A stretch of 38,042 nt of DNA, taken from contig NZ_PPQS01000030.1 of the NCBI RefSeq assembly GCF_002902405.1, forward strand, positions 6,569 through 44,610. Direction: 5' to 3'. Shown in pieces: positions 1 to 8,933 of this stretch (the first letter of the stretch is position 1; every line of letters starts with the position of its first letter). A program made the translations under genes and the position numbers. The notes under the pieces are model-generated. The model was not told the DNA's origin. It made no database searches and saw nothing but the letters and a program-made list of their open reading frames with translations. This stretch comes from Staphylococcus schweitzeri (GTDB lineage Bacteria; Bacillota; Bacilli; Staphylococcales; Staphylococcaceae).

Positions 1-132
1 AGGAAACCTTTCATAATCTAAACCAAAAAAGAAAGTTAGACATGAAAAAAGTATCAAAAATAATGATATTAAACTTAAGGCTTGTGCACCTGGCTTTCGA
101 AGAACATCTATATTTTCCTTAGTATTATTCAT
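1..132 (-). CDS. Small membrane protein, N-terminal part only; candidate immunity protein for the LXG toxin
   Basis: An open frame starts at ATG 132-130 and stays open for 44 codons to the window edge, so the C-terminus is missing. A Shine-Dalgarno AAAGGAG lies just upstream and directly follows the TAA of the LXG gene; the two genes are 14 nt apart and probably translationally coupled. The visible protein has a short polar N-terminus (MNNTKENIDVLRKPG) and then a hydrophobic helix of about 20 residues rich in Leu, Ile, Phe. In T7SS LXG loci the gene straight after the toxin usually encodes immunity, and toxins that act in the membrane are normally neutralised by membrane proteins. That role is inference from position and hydrophobicity; I do not recognise the family. 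Confidence 0.75.
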   Translation of the reverse strand, partial: MNNTKENIDVLRKPGAQALSLISLFLILFSCLTFFFGLDYERFP

Positions 133-146
133 TTTTTAATCTCCTT

Positions 147-1700
147 TTAAAATACATTACTTAAAGTTTTACAAAAACCATTACTTCTAATAGAACTAAC
201 CGTATTATTGAGTTTATCTTTAGCAAGATCTGTTATTGACTTGCCACCAACTACTTTAAAATCAGACGAAGCACCTACTACAATTCCAGCTATTCCGCCT
301 ACAACTGCTCCAACAGGTCCTCCAATTGCTGCTCCAACTGCCGCTCCAGTTGCAGTTGAGCCACCAATTGCCCCTAAATCAACAATAGATCCAACAATTT
401 TTTTCTGTACTGATTTTTCATTTACAACATTATTTGCTACTGCTGCTACTGCTCCTAGTGGCCCTAAAAGCTTACCAGCATATCTCATACTTTTCAAAAA
501 TTTCCCTAGTTTGTTTTTGCCTAGAAAATCCTTAACTTCATCCAAACATATATTTTTTAAATTTTTAGGATTTTTCAAAAATTCACGTAACTGTTTTTGA
601 CTCATACTTTCCCATGCGGCTTTAGCACCTCTTTTCATTGCAGATTTACCATTGTATCTTCCTGCAACTTTTTCTAGCTGCTTGAATTCAGTATCGCTAT
701 AATTTCTGGTCATTTTAAACCCAGCTTTTAATTTCTCACTGAATTTCATTTTATTATTTTTATCAAGTATAAATTTAGCAGCTTTAACTAATCTTTTTCC
801 TTCAATATTTTCAACATTCGTTTGCATAGTTGCATTTATTAATTTTAATTTTTTATTTCCCAATTTTCCCAACTGATTTTTAGCTAATAATTCATTACCT
901 TTAAAGATATTACCGTCACCAGCAATATATGCAACAATTAATGCATTTTTTATTTCCATCATAGATTTAACGGTCTTTCGGTATTTATTACCACCATATA
1001 TTGCGCTTTCATATTTTTCCAATTCTTTTTTCAATTCACGAAATTGGTTGTTTTCTGAATGAAGTTTATACTCACTTTTTATATATCCAGCATTTCCAGA
1101 TATAGTTGATCGATTACTTGGCATATTTTTAACTTTAGAAGCCATTGTAGAAACAGGTGTAATCATAGATAATAATTCGGAATCATCTAAAAAGTGTAAA
1201 CTTTGAAAATCATTAAAATTATCTAATGTATCAGTAATTTGCTTATTAAATGTTTCTCCCTTTTCTTTAACATCCTTGCCACTTATTGTTTTTGCTGTTG
1301 TTAAATCATGAACCCCTCCTATAGTAGAATTCATTCTTGTCTTAATACTCTCTATTTGTTCAATAGATTTTTTGACTTCACCTTTGTATTTTTCTATTGC
1401 ATCTTCATCTAAAATTGCATTATGGTCATTATCAACACTATTTTGAAAATCTTCAATTGCATCTTTTAATTTTTTTTCAAATTCCTCCTTTATTTTTTCG
1501 ATTCTACTTATTGTTTCAATATGAAAACTTTGATTATAACTATTAATATTCGATGCTGTCTTCCCTTTAAATTCACTATCATCTTTCAATTTATTAATAT
1601 TATTCTTTAAAGTTTTTGTGTTGGTCGATAAGCTACTGAGAGATTTCTGTAATGAAGCATTAAAATTATTCACTTCCGACATTTTTATTTTATTCCCCAT
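147..1700 (-). CDS. LXG-domain T7SS effector with C-terminal glycine zipper (EsxX-like, probable membrane-active toxin)
   Basis: 517 aa, start ATG at 1700 with AAAGGAG 6-7 nt upstream. Residues ~1-200 are helical and polar and contain an LXG-type signature (SEFKGKTASNINSYNQSFH, about residues 42-60). The middle (~200-430) is Lys-rich and without recognised enzyme motifs. Residues ~443-479 form a glycine zipper with repeated GxxxG spacing (GAAVGAAIGGPVGAVVGG and on), followed by a 38-residue tail. LXG proteins are T7SS substrates in Firmicutes, and glycine-zipper versions such as streptococcal TelE are reported to permeabilise membranes. The gene lies after two LXG-helper genes and before a membrane-protein gene. 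It most resembles the EsxX type described for S. aureus lineages with alternative EssC forms; I cannot confirm identity. No nuclease or NADase motif is visible. Confidence 0.85.
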   Translation of the reverse strand: MGNKIKMSEVNNFNASLQKSLSSLSTNTKTLKNNINKLKDDSEFKGKTASNINSYNQSFHIETISRIEKIKEEFEKKLKDAIEDFQNSVDNDHNAILDEDAIEKYKGEVKKSIEQIESIKTRMNSTIGGVHDLTTAKTISGKDVKEKGETFNKQITDTLDNFNDFQSLHFLDDSELLSMITPVSTMASKVKNMPSNRSTISGNAGYIKSEYKLHSENNQFRELKKELEKYESAIYGGNKYRKTVKSMMEIKNALIVAYIAGDGNIFKGNELLAKNQLGKLGNKKLKLINATMQTNVENIEGKRLVKAAKFILDKNNKMKFSEKLKAGFKMTRNYSDTEFKQLEKVAGRYNGKSAMKRGAKAAWESMSQKQLREFLKNPKNLKNICLDEVKDFLGKNKLGKFLKSMRYAGKLLGPLGAVAAVANNVVNEKSVQKKIVGSIVDLGAIGGSTATGAAVGAAIGGPVGAVVGGIAGIVVGASSDFKVVGGKSITDLAKDKLNNTVSSIRSNGFCKTLSNVF

Positions 1701-1725
1701 TTTATACTCCTTTACTCTTTTATAT

Positions 1726-2121
1726 TTATAATTGACTGTCTATATTTTGAATTTCAGCAGCAATGTTTGAAATATCCGTTTCAACGCCTTCTATTTTACT
1801 TTCAAGATTTTCTAAATCCTTCTTCATTTGATTTAAGGCCTTATCAAACTTTTCTTTATATTTATCTATTGACGTATTTAAATTGGTGCGATTATCATCC
1901 GATTTGTTACGTGTTTGTCCAGACCATTGATTCTTTTCAATTTCTATACCATCATAAGTCTTCTTTTCAGAGTTAAAATCTTCTATTATGGTCTGTGCAG
2001 AATTCACTGCATCTTGCAGCCTTTTCTTATCTCCTTGTAAACTTTTCAATTCACTTTCCTTGCTTTGTTTTTGTTCTATACATCGTGCCTTTCTTTTTTT
2101 GAGCTCTTCCTTATTAGCCAT
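1726..2121 (-). CDS. DUF5082/YwqH-like LXG-associated helper protein (Lap2 type)
   Basis: 131 aa, almost entirely charged alpha-helix: an N-terminal helix (residues ~1-55), a WSG turn (W66-S67-G68), and a second long helix (~75-130) with heptad-like spacing. This helical hairpin with a W-x-G turn is the WXG100-like fold expected for DUF5082 proteins, which in LXG operons bind the toxin N-terminus and help present it to the secretion ATPase. The gene ends 25 nt before the LXG gene and starts 17 nt after the preceding helper, so the three are likely co-transcribed and assemble into one secreted pre-complex. There is no signal peptide or membrane segment. The single Cys14 is of no known importance. 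Assignment rests on fold pattern and neighbourhood. Confidence 0.78.
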   Translation of the reverse strand: MANKEELKKRKARCIEQKQSKESELKSLQGDKKRLQDAVNSAQTIIEDFNSEKKTYDGIEIEKNQWSGQTRNKSDDNRTNLNTSIDKYKEKFDKALNQMKKDLENLESKIEGVETDISNIAAEIQNIDSQL

Positions 2122-2138
2122 TTTTATCTCCCTCTACG

Positions 2139-2435
2139 TTATAATCCTGGTCCTATATTATTGTTTCCATCAATTTGTCCAGCTATATCAGCATCCTTAT
2201 CTCTAAAATCATTTACAGCAGTTTTCATAGCTTCTGCGTCTTGAGTGATAATAGAATGATAATTGGAAATAGCTGTAGTTAAAGTACTACTAGCAGCAGC
2301 AAATCCTGTAAATGGTGAAATGTTTGTGTATTCTAAAGAATCTGATACATTATCAAAAGAAACATTTGATCCAGCATTAGAAATACTTTCAATTTTTCCT
2401 ATCGTACTACTCGTTTCGACTTTTATTTCCCCCAT
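2139..2435 (-). CDS. DUF3130/TIGR04197-like T7SS helper (Lap1 type) with FxxxD motif
   Basis: 98 aa, start ATG at 2435 with a strong AGGGAGGA Shine-Dalgarno that overlaps the essC stop codon; the gap to essC is 11 nt. The protein is low in charge and rich in Ser, Thr and Ala, with a helix around residues 45-75 ending in F77-R-D-K-D81. An FxxxD motif at the end of the helical segment is described for the DUF3130 partner of LXG toxins and resembles the YxxxD export motif of WXG100 partners. Its position as the first gene after essC, where EssC1 strains carry esxC, supports a role as targeting factor for the downstream LXG protein. Function is inferred from family and synteny. Confidence 0.78.
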   Translation of the reverse strand: MGEIKVETSSTIGKIESISNAGSNVSFDNVSDSLEYTNISPFTGFAAASSTLTTAISNYHSIITQDAEAMKTAVNDFRDKDADIAGQIDGNNNIGPGL

Positions 2436-2446
2436 AATTGTCCTCC

Positions 2447-5400
2447 CTATTTAATTAATTTTATTTTAATATGTTCATTTTTATTGAAATAATACATTTC
2501 ATATGGTTTTAATAACGGCTCTCTATTTGTGATTTTGGCTTGTAAAAACTCTTGATCATATAGCCTAGTTACAATTACTGCTTGATTAATTATTTGACGT
2601 GCTAATTTTGATTCTCTATCAAATGTTCCTAAGATATCATTGTACATACTACTAATTATTGTATAGACATTTACCTTTGGTCCTTCTGATAATATATACC
2701 TTATATCCTTTTCATTAAGTCCCGTGATAGAAATAAACGCCTTAAGGTTATTGATAAATACAATCTTCACACTTTCTTTACTTCGTTCGCTATTCAACCT
2801 TTTTTTGATTTCAACAATAAAACCTTGTTTTATTAATTGCAAATCCTCTGGCGACGCATAATATGAATTAACTAGACTTGATTTATCACTCATATTTTCG
2901 TCTGCATCAACTAATATTGTAGTTACACTTTCCTTCAGTTTAGTCATACCATCTAAAACCCGATTATTAACTATTTCTAAATCATTTGGTGTTCTTGCTG
3001 TTAATATACTTGGTGATGTCAGGTCTAAGCTAACTAGTTCCACATCCTCAAAGTCTAATCCTAATGGTAATTTGTGTTCTTCATGAATGATTTTTTCCAA
3101 ATCATATGCTTCTTGAATATCATCCATTAATACCTTATCTGGCATCATTGGAATATGTTTTGGATAATCTCCTACATAGAATTCTTTCATTTGTGCTACT
3201 TCATTTTTAATGCGCTCATTATATGTTTGTCCTTCTGCTAATTCAAATGGTTGCGCAATTTGGAACTGTGTGAAGTTATCATCATTTATTGCAGCTCTAC
3301 CTTTAACATCTTTCACACCTTTTTTATAAGAACCAATAATATTTGTTAATTCATTGTTTTCAAAGAGGTACAGCGCAACTCTTGTTTTAATGTTAGTAAA
3401 TATAGCTGATTTTATTGCACTTGATCTTGAGCCTGAAAGAACGATGTATACCCCTAATGCTAAACCTTCACGTGTCACCTTAGACATCATTTCTTCATAT
3501 TCTTCCATAAATGGTGATTCTTTCACCGTGTCGTAGTTATCGATAATTAAGAAAACATTTGGAATTGAATTTCCAGTTTCTTTATTATATTGCTCTATAT
3601 TAACTACTCTCTCTTGACTTAATAGTCTTTTTCGCTCAGAGATAATATCATGTATCTTCCGTATCGCCTTCGCAATCTTGTCTTCTTGATCTACTGTAAA
3701 GTAATCAGCGACATGTGGTATGTCTGTGACTGGCATCAAACCATTAGTTCCGAAATCGAACAAGTACATATGTGCTTGATCAGGACGATGGTGTCTTGCA
3801 ACATCGAAAATAATGTTGTGTAAGAACGTTGTTCTACCATATCCTGGACTTCCGATTAACGCGATGTGACCAGCTTTTTTCAATTGCAATACCATCGGTC
3901 CTTGATATTGTTCTTCTGGTACGTCTTTAAGTCCTAATGTTAATTCCACTTCTTTTGCATCATCTGACCATAATTTTCTGAAATCTGTTTCTACTAAATC
4001 TTCTTGATATACATTTTCTGGCAATGGTGGTAGCCATGGACGCTTAACTTCTTCAATTTCCAATCGTGTTGTAATTGATTCGATATGATCGATAACCGCT
4101 TCTAACTCAGTTTGATTTTCTTTCGTTTCTTCATCTTCAAGTCCACTCAAGTCTTTGTTGATTGCTTGCAGTTGACCATAGTCATTAATCATGTAAATCG
4201 TCTTATCTTCAACTTCTAATTTATCGCCTTCGATGTCATATGTTGCTCCACTCCATGCAGATTGGAATAATTCATAAATTTCATTATTACCGACTTGTAA
4301 ATACGCACGACCTGGTAATGTAATGTCTGCTGCATCTGGTGTTTTTAAGATTTCATTACTGTCTTGTCTATCTTGTACTTTTAATGCCAACTTAAATTTA
4401 GAGTTAGACCAAATTTGGTCATCAACAACACCCGATGGTTTTTGTGTCGCAAGTATTAAATGAATACCTAATGAACGTCCAATACGTGCCGTTGATACAA
4501 GTTCTTTCATAAAATCAGGTTGTTCTGATTTTAATTCGGCAAACTCATCGGAAATAATGAATAAATGTGGCATTGGTTCTGTCGCAATACCTTCTTTAAA
4601 TAACTTATGGTATTGATTAATATGGTTAACATCATGCTCTCCGAATAAACGTTGACGTTTTCTCAATTCGGCTTTGATTGATGTTAAGGCACGCATCGCT
4701 TCATCGCCATCTAAGTTTGTAATCGTACCAACTAAATGGACTAAATCTTTAAATAAGTTCGCCATACCCCCACCTTTATAGTCAATCAATAGGAATGCAA
4801 CTTCATGAGGGTGAAAATTAATAGCTAAAGATAAAATGTATGATTGGATAATCTCAGATTTCCCTGAACCAGTGGTACCAGCAACCAAACCATGTGGCCC
4901 GTGTGCTTTTTCATGTAAGTTCAATGATAAAATATCATCTTTACCTCTTACGCCTAAAGGTACTGCCATCGTTTTGTATGTTTCGTTTTGTCTCCATCGA
5001 TTAACTACATCAAGCTGATCTACTTCTTTCACGTTATACATCTCTAAAAATGTAATACTATCAGGAATTGCATTTTTCAAATGTTCGACGTGTATCAAAT
5101 TCGCCAAACGTCGCGCGATATATTCTTTATCGACGTTATCAATATTTTCAGGTGTAAATTTCAATTGAACTAATTCTTTTTCTTTCGTAATCAGTTCGCC
5201 TTCAGTACGAGACTTGATATCAATAATGGTATCTACATGCTCTGGCAAACTTTCAATCACATCTTCAACAAAGATTAATGAAATACCATATTCTGATAAA
5301 TCTTGGTTTACATATTCTAAAATGACATGATCAATAATTAATGACATATCTGTAATGACAAACACTAATTGCGGTGTGAAAATAATTTGCTCGTTACTTC

Positions 5401-6892
5401 TGCTACGTTCACGCACAGCTTGGATACGTTCTTTAATCATGCTATAAATTGACGTTAAGATTTGGTCACGTGTTCGTTGATTGTAAACAAACCCTCTAAT
5501 GTTTTGACCTCTCAATGTCATATGTGGCAACCAACGTGCCCATTTCAATGTTTCAACTTCATCTTCACGTGTCACAAATAGAAACTCTAAATCATGATAA
5601 CTATGGAACGTTGACAATTGGATTAGCATTTTCTCCAATTCTTCTAAAATGAGATGTCGTGCACCAATATATGCAATTGGTCCATGATTTAAATCATTGA
5701 TTAATGGTGCTTGTTCTACATCTGTGTAAAATTCAAACAATTCTTTAGCATCGTCGAATAGTTCATCACGACGTTGGTTAAATTCTTCTTCTTGGTAATC
5801 TAATTTGAATGACTTTTCTACATTCGCAATACCTAACTTATAATGTAAGAAATCGTGATGATGTGATGTTTTTTCATATATTCTTGGTGCTTTCGTTTCA
5901 ACGATATCTTTAATTTCAGCAACCGTTGGATAATGGTAATTCAAACTAAAACGTTGTGCTTTAATCGCTTTATTAATTTCTTTAGATTTATTATCCAAAT
6001 AAGCTTTGTAATCTTTCTCTCGTTTTTCAACATCTTTGTTATACTTTTTCTTTTCAGAGAAATACGTTGTAATACCGAATACTATCGTTACTGTACTCAT
6101 ACCAATCATCATTAAAATATAAATACCAATTGGTCTCACTAAAAAGATGACAACAGTTAAAGCAATCATTACTAATGGCGGTATAATGGAACGCCATATC
6201 ACTGTATTGTTCTTCTGTATTGGCTGTGGCGGTCTTTCAATCTTAATATCGTCAGTCGGTTCACGGTGAATAATCCTTGGCGAACGATGGTACGTATTGT
6301 AATCATCTGCCTGTGCATGTGGCATCTCTTGTGTTAAGCGAATTAATGACGATGCCACTGTATTCTGACTCAATACATTTAAACCATCAGCTTGTACTTC
6401 GAGCCATATCCCTTCAACATAAATATGATCACCAATGTAAGCTTTGTTCGTTAATTGTTCTTGTAGTTCATAATTAATATACACATCTGTATTTTTATCG
6501 TGCACAATGCGTACGTATTGTGATTCTTGTATTGACTGAAAATCTTTAATAATGATGGCATTCATCAAGCTTTGAATAACCATATCATCGTACGCATTCG
6601 GTCCAATTGTCATCGTATCTTGAATTGAAGGATACGCAAATGATGCATAATCAGCTTCTGTATAAAGCTGTAATGTAATGTCATCAAGGTCACCTTTTCT
6701 AACAAGCACCTTATTAATAGAAGTATGATTCGCTTGCCAAGTGCCTTGATTATTTTGTTCTAAATGAATGACTTCGCCTAACGATTTCAACGTAATATCT
6801 GCACGCTCGTCTTCGCTAATAGTATATGTCTTACCATCTCGCAAATTGAGCATCTTCAATTGTTTGTTATATTTTATAATCAATTTATGCAT
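2447..6892 (-). CDS. essC: EssC, T7SS FtsK/SpoIIIE-type ATPase (non-EssC1 C-terminal variant)
   Basis: 1481 aa. The N-terminus carries two FHA-like regions (~1-190); two membrane helices lie near residues 233-252 and 256-277; then come tandem ATPase domains. D1 has Walker A GTTGSGKS near residue 672 and Walker B LFIISDEF near 774. D2 has a Walker A-like GSPGYGRT near 1011 and FLIIDNYD near 1112. D3 (~1290 on) has no proper Walker A. EssC is the motor and substrate receptor of the staphylococcal T7SS. By memory the first ~1,075 residues are almost identical to EssC1, then the sequence changes abruptly after KIAKAIR, inside D2. The altered C-terminus goes with the different substrate genes downstream. 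I cannot assign the EssC2, 3 or 4 class by eye. Start ATG 6892, 21 nt after essB. Confidence 0.97.
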   Translation of the reverse strand: MHKLIIKYNKQLKMLNLRDGKTYTISEDERADITLKSLGEVIHLEQNNQGTWQANHTSINKVLVRKGDLDDITLQLYTEADYASFAYPSIQDTMTIGPNAYDDMVIQSLMNAIIIKDFQSIQESQYVRIVHDKNTDVYINYELQEQLTNKAYIGDHIYVEGIWLEVQADGLNVLSQNTVASSLIRLTQEMPHAQADDYNTYHRSPRIIHREPTDDIKIERPPQPIQKNNTVIWRSIIPPLVMIALTVVIFLVRPIGIYILMMIGMSTVTIVFGITTYFSEKKKYNKDVEKREKDYKAYLDNKSKEINKAIKAQRFSLNYHYPTVAEIKDIVETKAPRIYEKTSHHHDFLHYKLGIANVEKSFKLDYQEEEFNQRRDELFDDAKELFEFYTDVEQAPLINDLNHGPIAYIGARHLILEELEKMLIQLSTFHSYHDLEFLFVTREDEVETLKWARWLPHMTLRGQNIRGFVYNQRTRDQILTSIYSMIKERIQAVRERSRSNEQIIFTPQLVFVITDMSLIIDHVILEYVNQDLSEYGISLIFVEDVIESLPEHVDTIIDIKSRTEGELITKEKELVQLKFTPENIDNVDKEYIARRLANLIHVEHLKNAIPDSITFLEMYNVKEVDQLDVVNRWRQNETYKTMAVPLGVRGKDDILSLNLHEKAHGPHGLVAGTTGSGKSEIIQSYILSLAINFHPHEVAFLLIDYKGGGMANLFKDLVHLVGTITNLDGDEAMRALTSIKAELRKRQRLFGEHDVNHINQYHKLFKEGIATEPMPHLFIISDEFAELKSEQPDFMKELVSTARIGRSLGIHLILATQKPSGVVDDQIWSNSKFKLALKVQDRQDSNEILKTPDAADITLPGRAYLQVGNNEIYELFQSAWSGATYDIEGDKLEVEDKTIYMINDYGQLQAINKDLSGLEDEETKENQTELEAVIDHIESITTRLEIEEVKRPWLPPLPENVYQEDLVETDFRKLWSDDAKEVELTLGLKDVPEEQYQGPMVLQLKKAGHIALIGSPGYGRTTFLHNIIFDVARHHRPDQAHMYLFDFGTNGLMPVTDIPHVADYFTVDQEDKIAKAIRKIHDIISERKRLLSQERVVNIEQYNKETGNSIPNVFLIIDNYDTVKESPFMEEYEEMMSKVTREGLALGVYIVLSGSRSSAIKSAIFTNIKTRVALYLFENNELTNIIGSYKKGVKDVKGRAAINDDNFTQFQIAQPFELAEGQTYNERIKNEVAQMKEFYVGDYPKHIPMMPDKVLMDDIQEAYDLEKIIHEEHKLPLGLDFEDVELVSLDLTSPSILTARTPNDLEIVNNRVLDGMTKLKESVTTILVDADENMSDKSSLVNSYYASPEDLQLIKQGFIVEIKKRLNSERSKESVKIVFINNLKAFISITGLNEKDIRYILSEGPKVNVYTIISSMYNDILGTFDRESKLARQIINQAVIVTRLYDQEFLQAKITNREPLLKPYEMYYFNKNEHIKIKLIK

Positions 6893-6913
6893 TGTCTTTG
6901 CCTCAGTCCTATA

Positions 6914-8248
6914 CTATTTTTTTCTTTCAGCTTCTTGACGTTTTTCTTTATCTTTTTGTGCTTGTTCTTTTTGTTTCTTTTCGTTCTCTTCTTGTTGCTT
7001 TAATTTCTCATCTTTCGCTTTTGCTTTCTCTTCTTCAGATTTCGCTTTTTCATCTTTAACTTGTTTTTCTTTGTCTAAAATATCTTGCAATTTATCGTTA
7101 TACTTTTTCGTTTCTTCAGAACGTTTATCATTCGACAAATCTCCGTTATTTTTAATCTCATTTAATTTATTAATCAACGCTAACTTTGTAATATCGTTAT
7201 CATCTAAATAAGTGGCAATATTAATCGCTTCATCAAGATGTCCTTGTCCTAATTCCATCCAATATAATAAGTAATCTTTGTTTGAATTTGGTGTCACGTT
7301 ATTAAGTAAATTTTCTTTCTTATCTTTTTCTAAACCTTGTTTATTTGTTTGGATATAACTTTTGGCATAAATGTAAAGTGCCTCTTTATCTAATTTTTTA
7401 CCATCTAAATCATCATACGTATTTAGTACTTGCGTATAATCATCCTTTACAAATGCTTGGTATCCTTTTTCAATGCGCTCATTATGCTTCATTACTGAAA
7501 AATATAAAAAGGCTAAGAATGCAATTAATAACACACTTAATGTTGTCATACCGATAGCAACCCATTTAAAAACGGTATGCCCTACTTTACGAACGTATGC
7601 ATAATTTTCACTATAATCTTGTTCTTGTTTCTGATACTGCTCATCTAAAAATGCCGTTAATAAGTCTAAAGTTGCCGCTTCAATAACTTTAGTTTCAAAT
7701 GGTGTCCCTTTATGTAGTTCTAAGTTTCCTTCAACTAAAGCATCAAATGATTGTTTCTCATTGAATGCACAGATAACCAGTGCTTTATATCTTGTTAAAA
7801 ATTCAGCTTCTGACATCGGTAAAGGGTCAACAACATTTTGTAACCCTCTTGTTTTAGCAATTGGTAATCCATCTCTTGTGAAAAATAACTCATCTGGTGC
7901 CAAAACAAATGTGTAACGTGTACGATTTACTTCTTCTAAATTTTGGATATTGAGTAAATAACGTAATTTTTCATTTTTAGTAAATGATTTAATATTATCA
8001 AAAGGTGTATGATTGTCATTAATGTCATAATGTATTTGGAAACTGTCACGTAGTTCAGTTAATTCAGCATCTATAAAATATGGAGAATGTTGTTCTAATA
8101 AGTACATTAAATGAAAATGTTCTGGTTTAATTGAAGACTTAGGAATCTCTCTCATATCTAAGCGTAATTTTGTTTTAGCTGCTTCTTCAGCATCTAAAGG
8201 CGTTAACATATCTTGCATTTCATTTTTAGGGTTATGATTTTTAACCAT
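6914..8248 (-). CDS. essB: EssB, T7SS membrane component
   Basis: 444 aa, the usual EssB length. Residues ~1-215 form the cytosolic pseudokinase-like domain. A single transmembrane helix lies at about 229-252 (VFKWVAIGMTTLSVLLIAFL). The rest is an extracytoplasmic helical domain ending in a very Lys/Glu/Gln-rich tail (from ~385). EssB is a core, essential subunit of the staphylococcal T7SS and the counterpart of YukC. Start ATG 8248 has AGGAGG 8 nt upstream; esaB ends 12 nt before it and essC begins 21 nt after it, consistent with a single operon. The charged tail is normal for the family and not evidence of a fusion. Confidence 0.97.
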   Translation of the reverse strand: MVKNHNPKNEMQDMLTPLDAEEAAKTKLRLDMREIPKSSIKPEHFHLMYLLEQHSPYFIDAELTELRDSFQIHYDINDNHTPFDNIKSFTKNEKLRYLLNIQNLEEVNRTRYTFVLAPDELFFTRDGLPIAKTRGLQNVVDPLPMSEAEFLTRYKALVICAFNEKQSFDALVEGNLELHKGTPFETKVIEAATLDLLTAFLDEQYQKQEQDYSENYAYVRKVGHTVFKWVAIGMTTLSVLLIAFLAFLYFSVMKHNERIEKGYQAFVKDDYTQVLNTYDDLDGKKLDKEALYIYAKSYIQTNKQGLEKDKKENLLNNVTPNSNKDYLLYWMELGQGHLDEAINIATYLDDNDITKLALINKLNEIKNNGDLSNDKRSEETKKYNDKLQDILDKEKQVKDEKAKSEEEKAKAKDEKLKQQEENEKKQKEQAQKDKEKRQEAERKK

Positions 8249-8260
8249 CTTCTTTTCCTC

Positions 8261-8503
8261 CTATAGTAACTTCAAAATATCTCCATCAGCGATTTGATAA
8301 TCAATGAGTCGGTCATTTTCAACAAGCAATTGACCTTTCGTCATCACTTTAATTTGTGTATTCACATCGAAAATCGAAATATCCAAACTGTCTAACACTA
8401 ATGCTATTAAATTCTTAATCGGTAAATATGCCGGTACTGCTAGATCATATGTGCCGTAATTATAATTAGTAAAATCAAATGTTACTTTTACGTGCTGATT
8501 CAT
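8261..8503 (-). CDS. esaB: EsaB, ubiquitin-like T7SS cytosolic component
   Basis: 80 aa beginning [21 protein letters not shown] longer frame reaches 8542, but ATG 8503 gives the known 80-residue protein and has GGGAGA about 10 nt upstream. The sequence has the beta-grasp pattern of the YukD/EsaB family and ends in DGDILKLL. EsaB is a small cytoplasmic protein required for, or modulating, T7 secretion and was first linked to EsxC regulation. Its 5' end overlaps the end of essA by 29 bases, pointing to translational coupling. It appears complete and unchanged compared with S. aureus EsaB as I remember it. Confidence 0.95.
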   Translation of the reverse strand: MNQHVKVTFDFTNYNYGTYDLAVPAYLPIKNLIALVLDSLDISIFDVNTQIKVMTKGQLLVENDRLIDYQIADGDILKLL

Positions 8504-8933
8504 TTTTCGTTCGTCTCCCTTTATGAATTGAAAAAATGACAAATCCTAAAGTCAAAAAAGCCCCTATAGACATCAAAATGTACGGGAATATTTTTTTCTC
8601 CTGCTTGTTTTGAATATAGGGGCTTTTATCACTCTCCGAAGTCTTTTCTAAGTTAGATTTGGAAAATAACACTTTTTTAGTTTCATTCAAGCGAGTCGAG
8701 TGACTCGCTTGATTATGAAACATATCATTTTTTATTTGTTGTTGTCGTTCTTTTTTCTGCTTAGCAATCGCGTCGTTGACTTCTTTACTATCTTTATTAA
8801 ATAGCGTTGTATCATATTGATTTAAATCATTATTGATTCGCTTTTCCTCTTCTTGTTGCACATCAATATTAAGTCCGCCATTATTGCTAGATGCTGTTAA
8901 AAAAGTTAAAGCTATCACGCTATTCATCAACAT
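8475..8933 (-). CDS. essA: EssA, T7SS membrane component
   Basis: 152 aa. The hydrophobic N-terminus ([20 protein letters not shown]) may be a signal or short membrane segment. A polar, coil-rich central part (~25-115) follows, and then a C-terminal transmembrane helix (~118-138, [20 protein letters not shown]) with a short basic tail. EssA is an essential membrane subunit of the staphylococcal T7SS. The ATG overlaps the TAA of esaA (TAATG, one shared base) and its 3' end overlaps esaB, so the three genes form a tightly coupled block. Length and sequence fit S. aureus EssA with only a few substitutions from memory. Confidence 0.95.
   Translation of the reverse strand: MLMNSVIALTFLTASSNNGGLNIDVQQEEEKRINNDLNQYDTTLFNKDSKEVNDAIAKQKKERQQQIKNDMFHNQASHSTRLNETKKVLFSKSNLEKTSESDKSPYIQNKQEKKIFPYILMSIGAFLTLGFVIFSIHKGRRTKNESARKSNI

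Noticed and set aside
208..600. Plus-strand Pro/Thr/Ala-rich frame of 130 codons
   Set aside because: It is antisense to the glycine-zipper segment of the LXG gene; the composition is the complement of Gly/Ala codons and there is no start signal.
1726..2435. Calling the two small genes esxB and esxC
   Set aside because: The sequences do not resemble EsxB or EsxC as I know them; FxxxD and DUF5082-like features and the following LXG gene fit LXG helpers better.
8504..8542. Longer EsaB start at 8542
   Set aside because: It lies deep in the essA coding region and adds a non-conserved 13-residue leader; ATG 8503 matches the known 80-aa protein.
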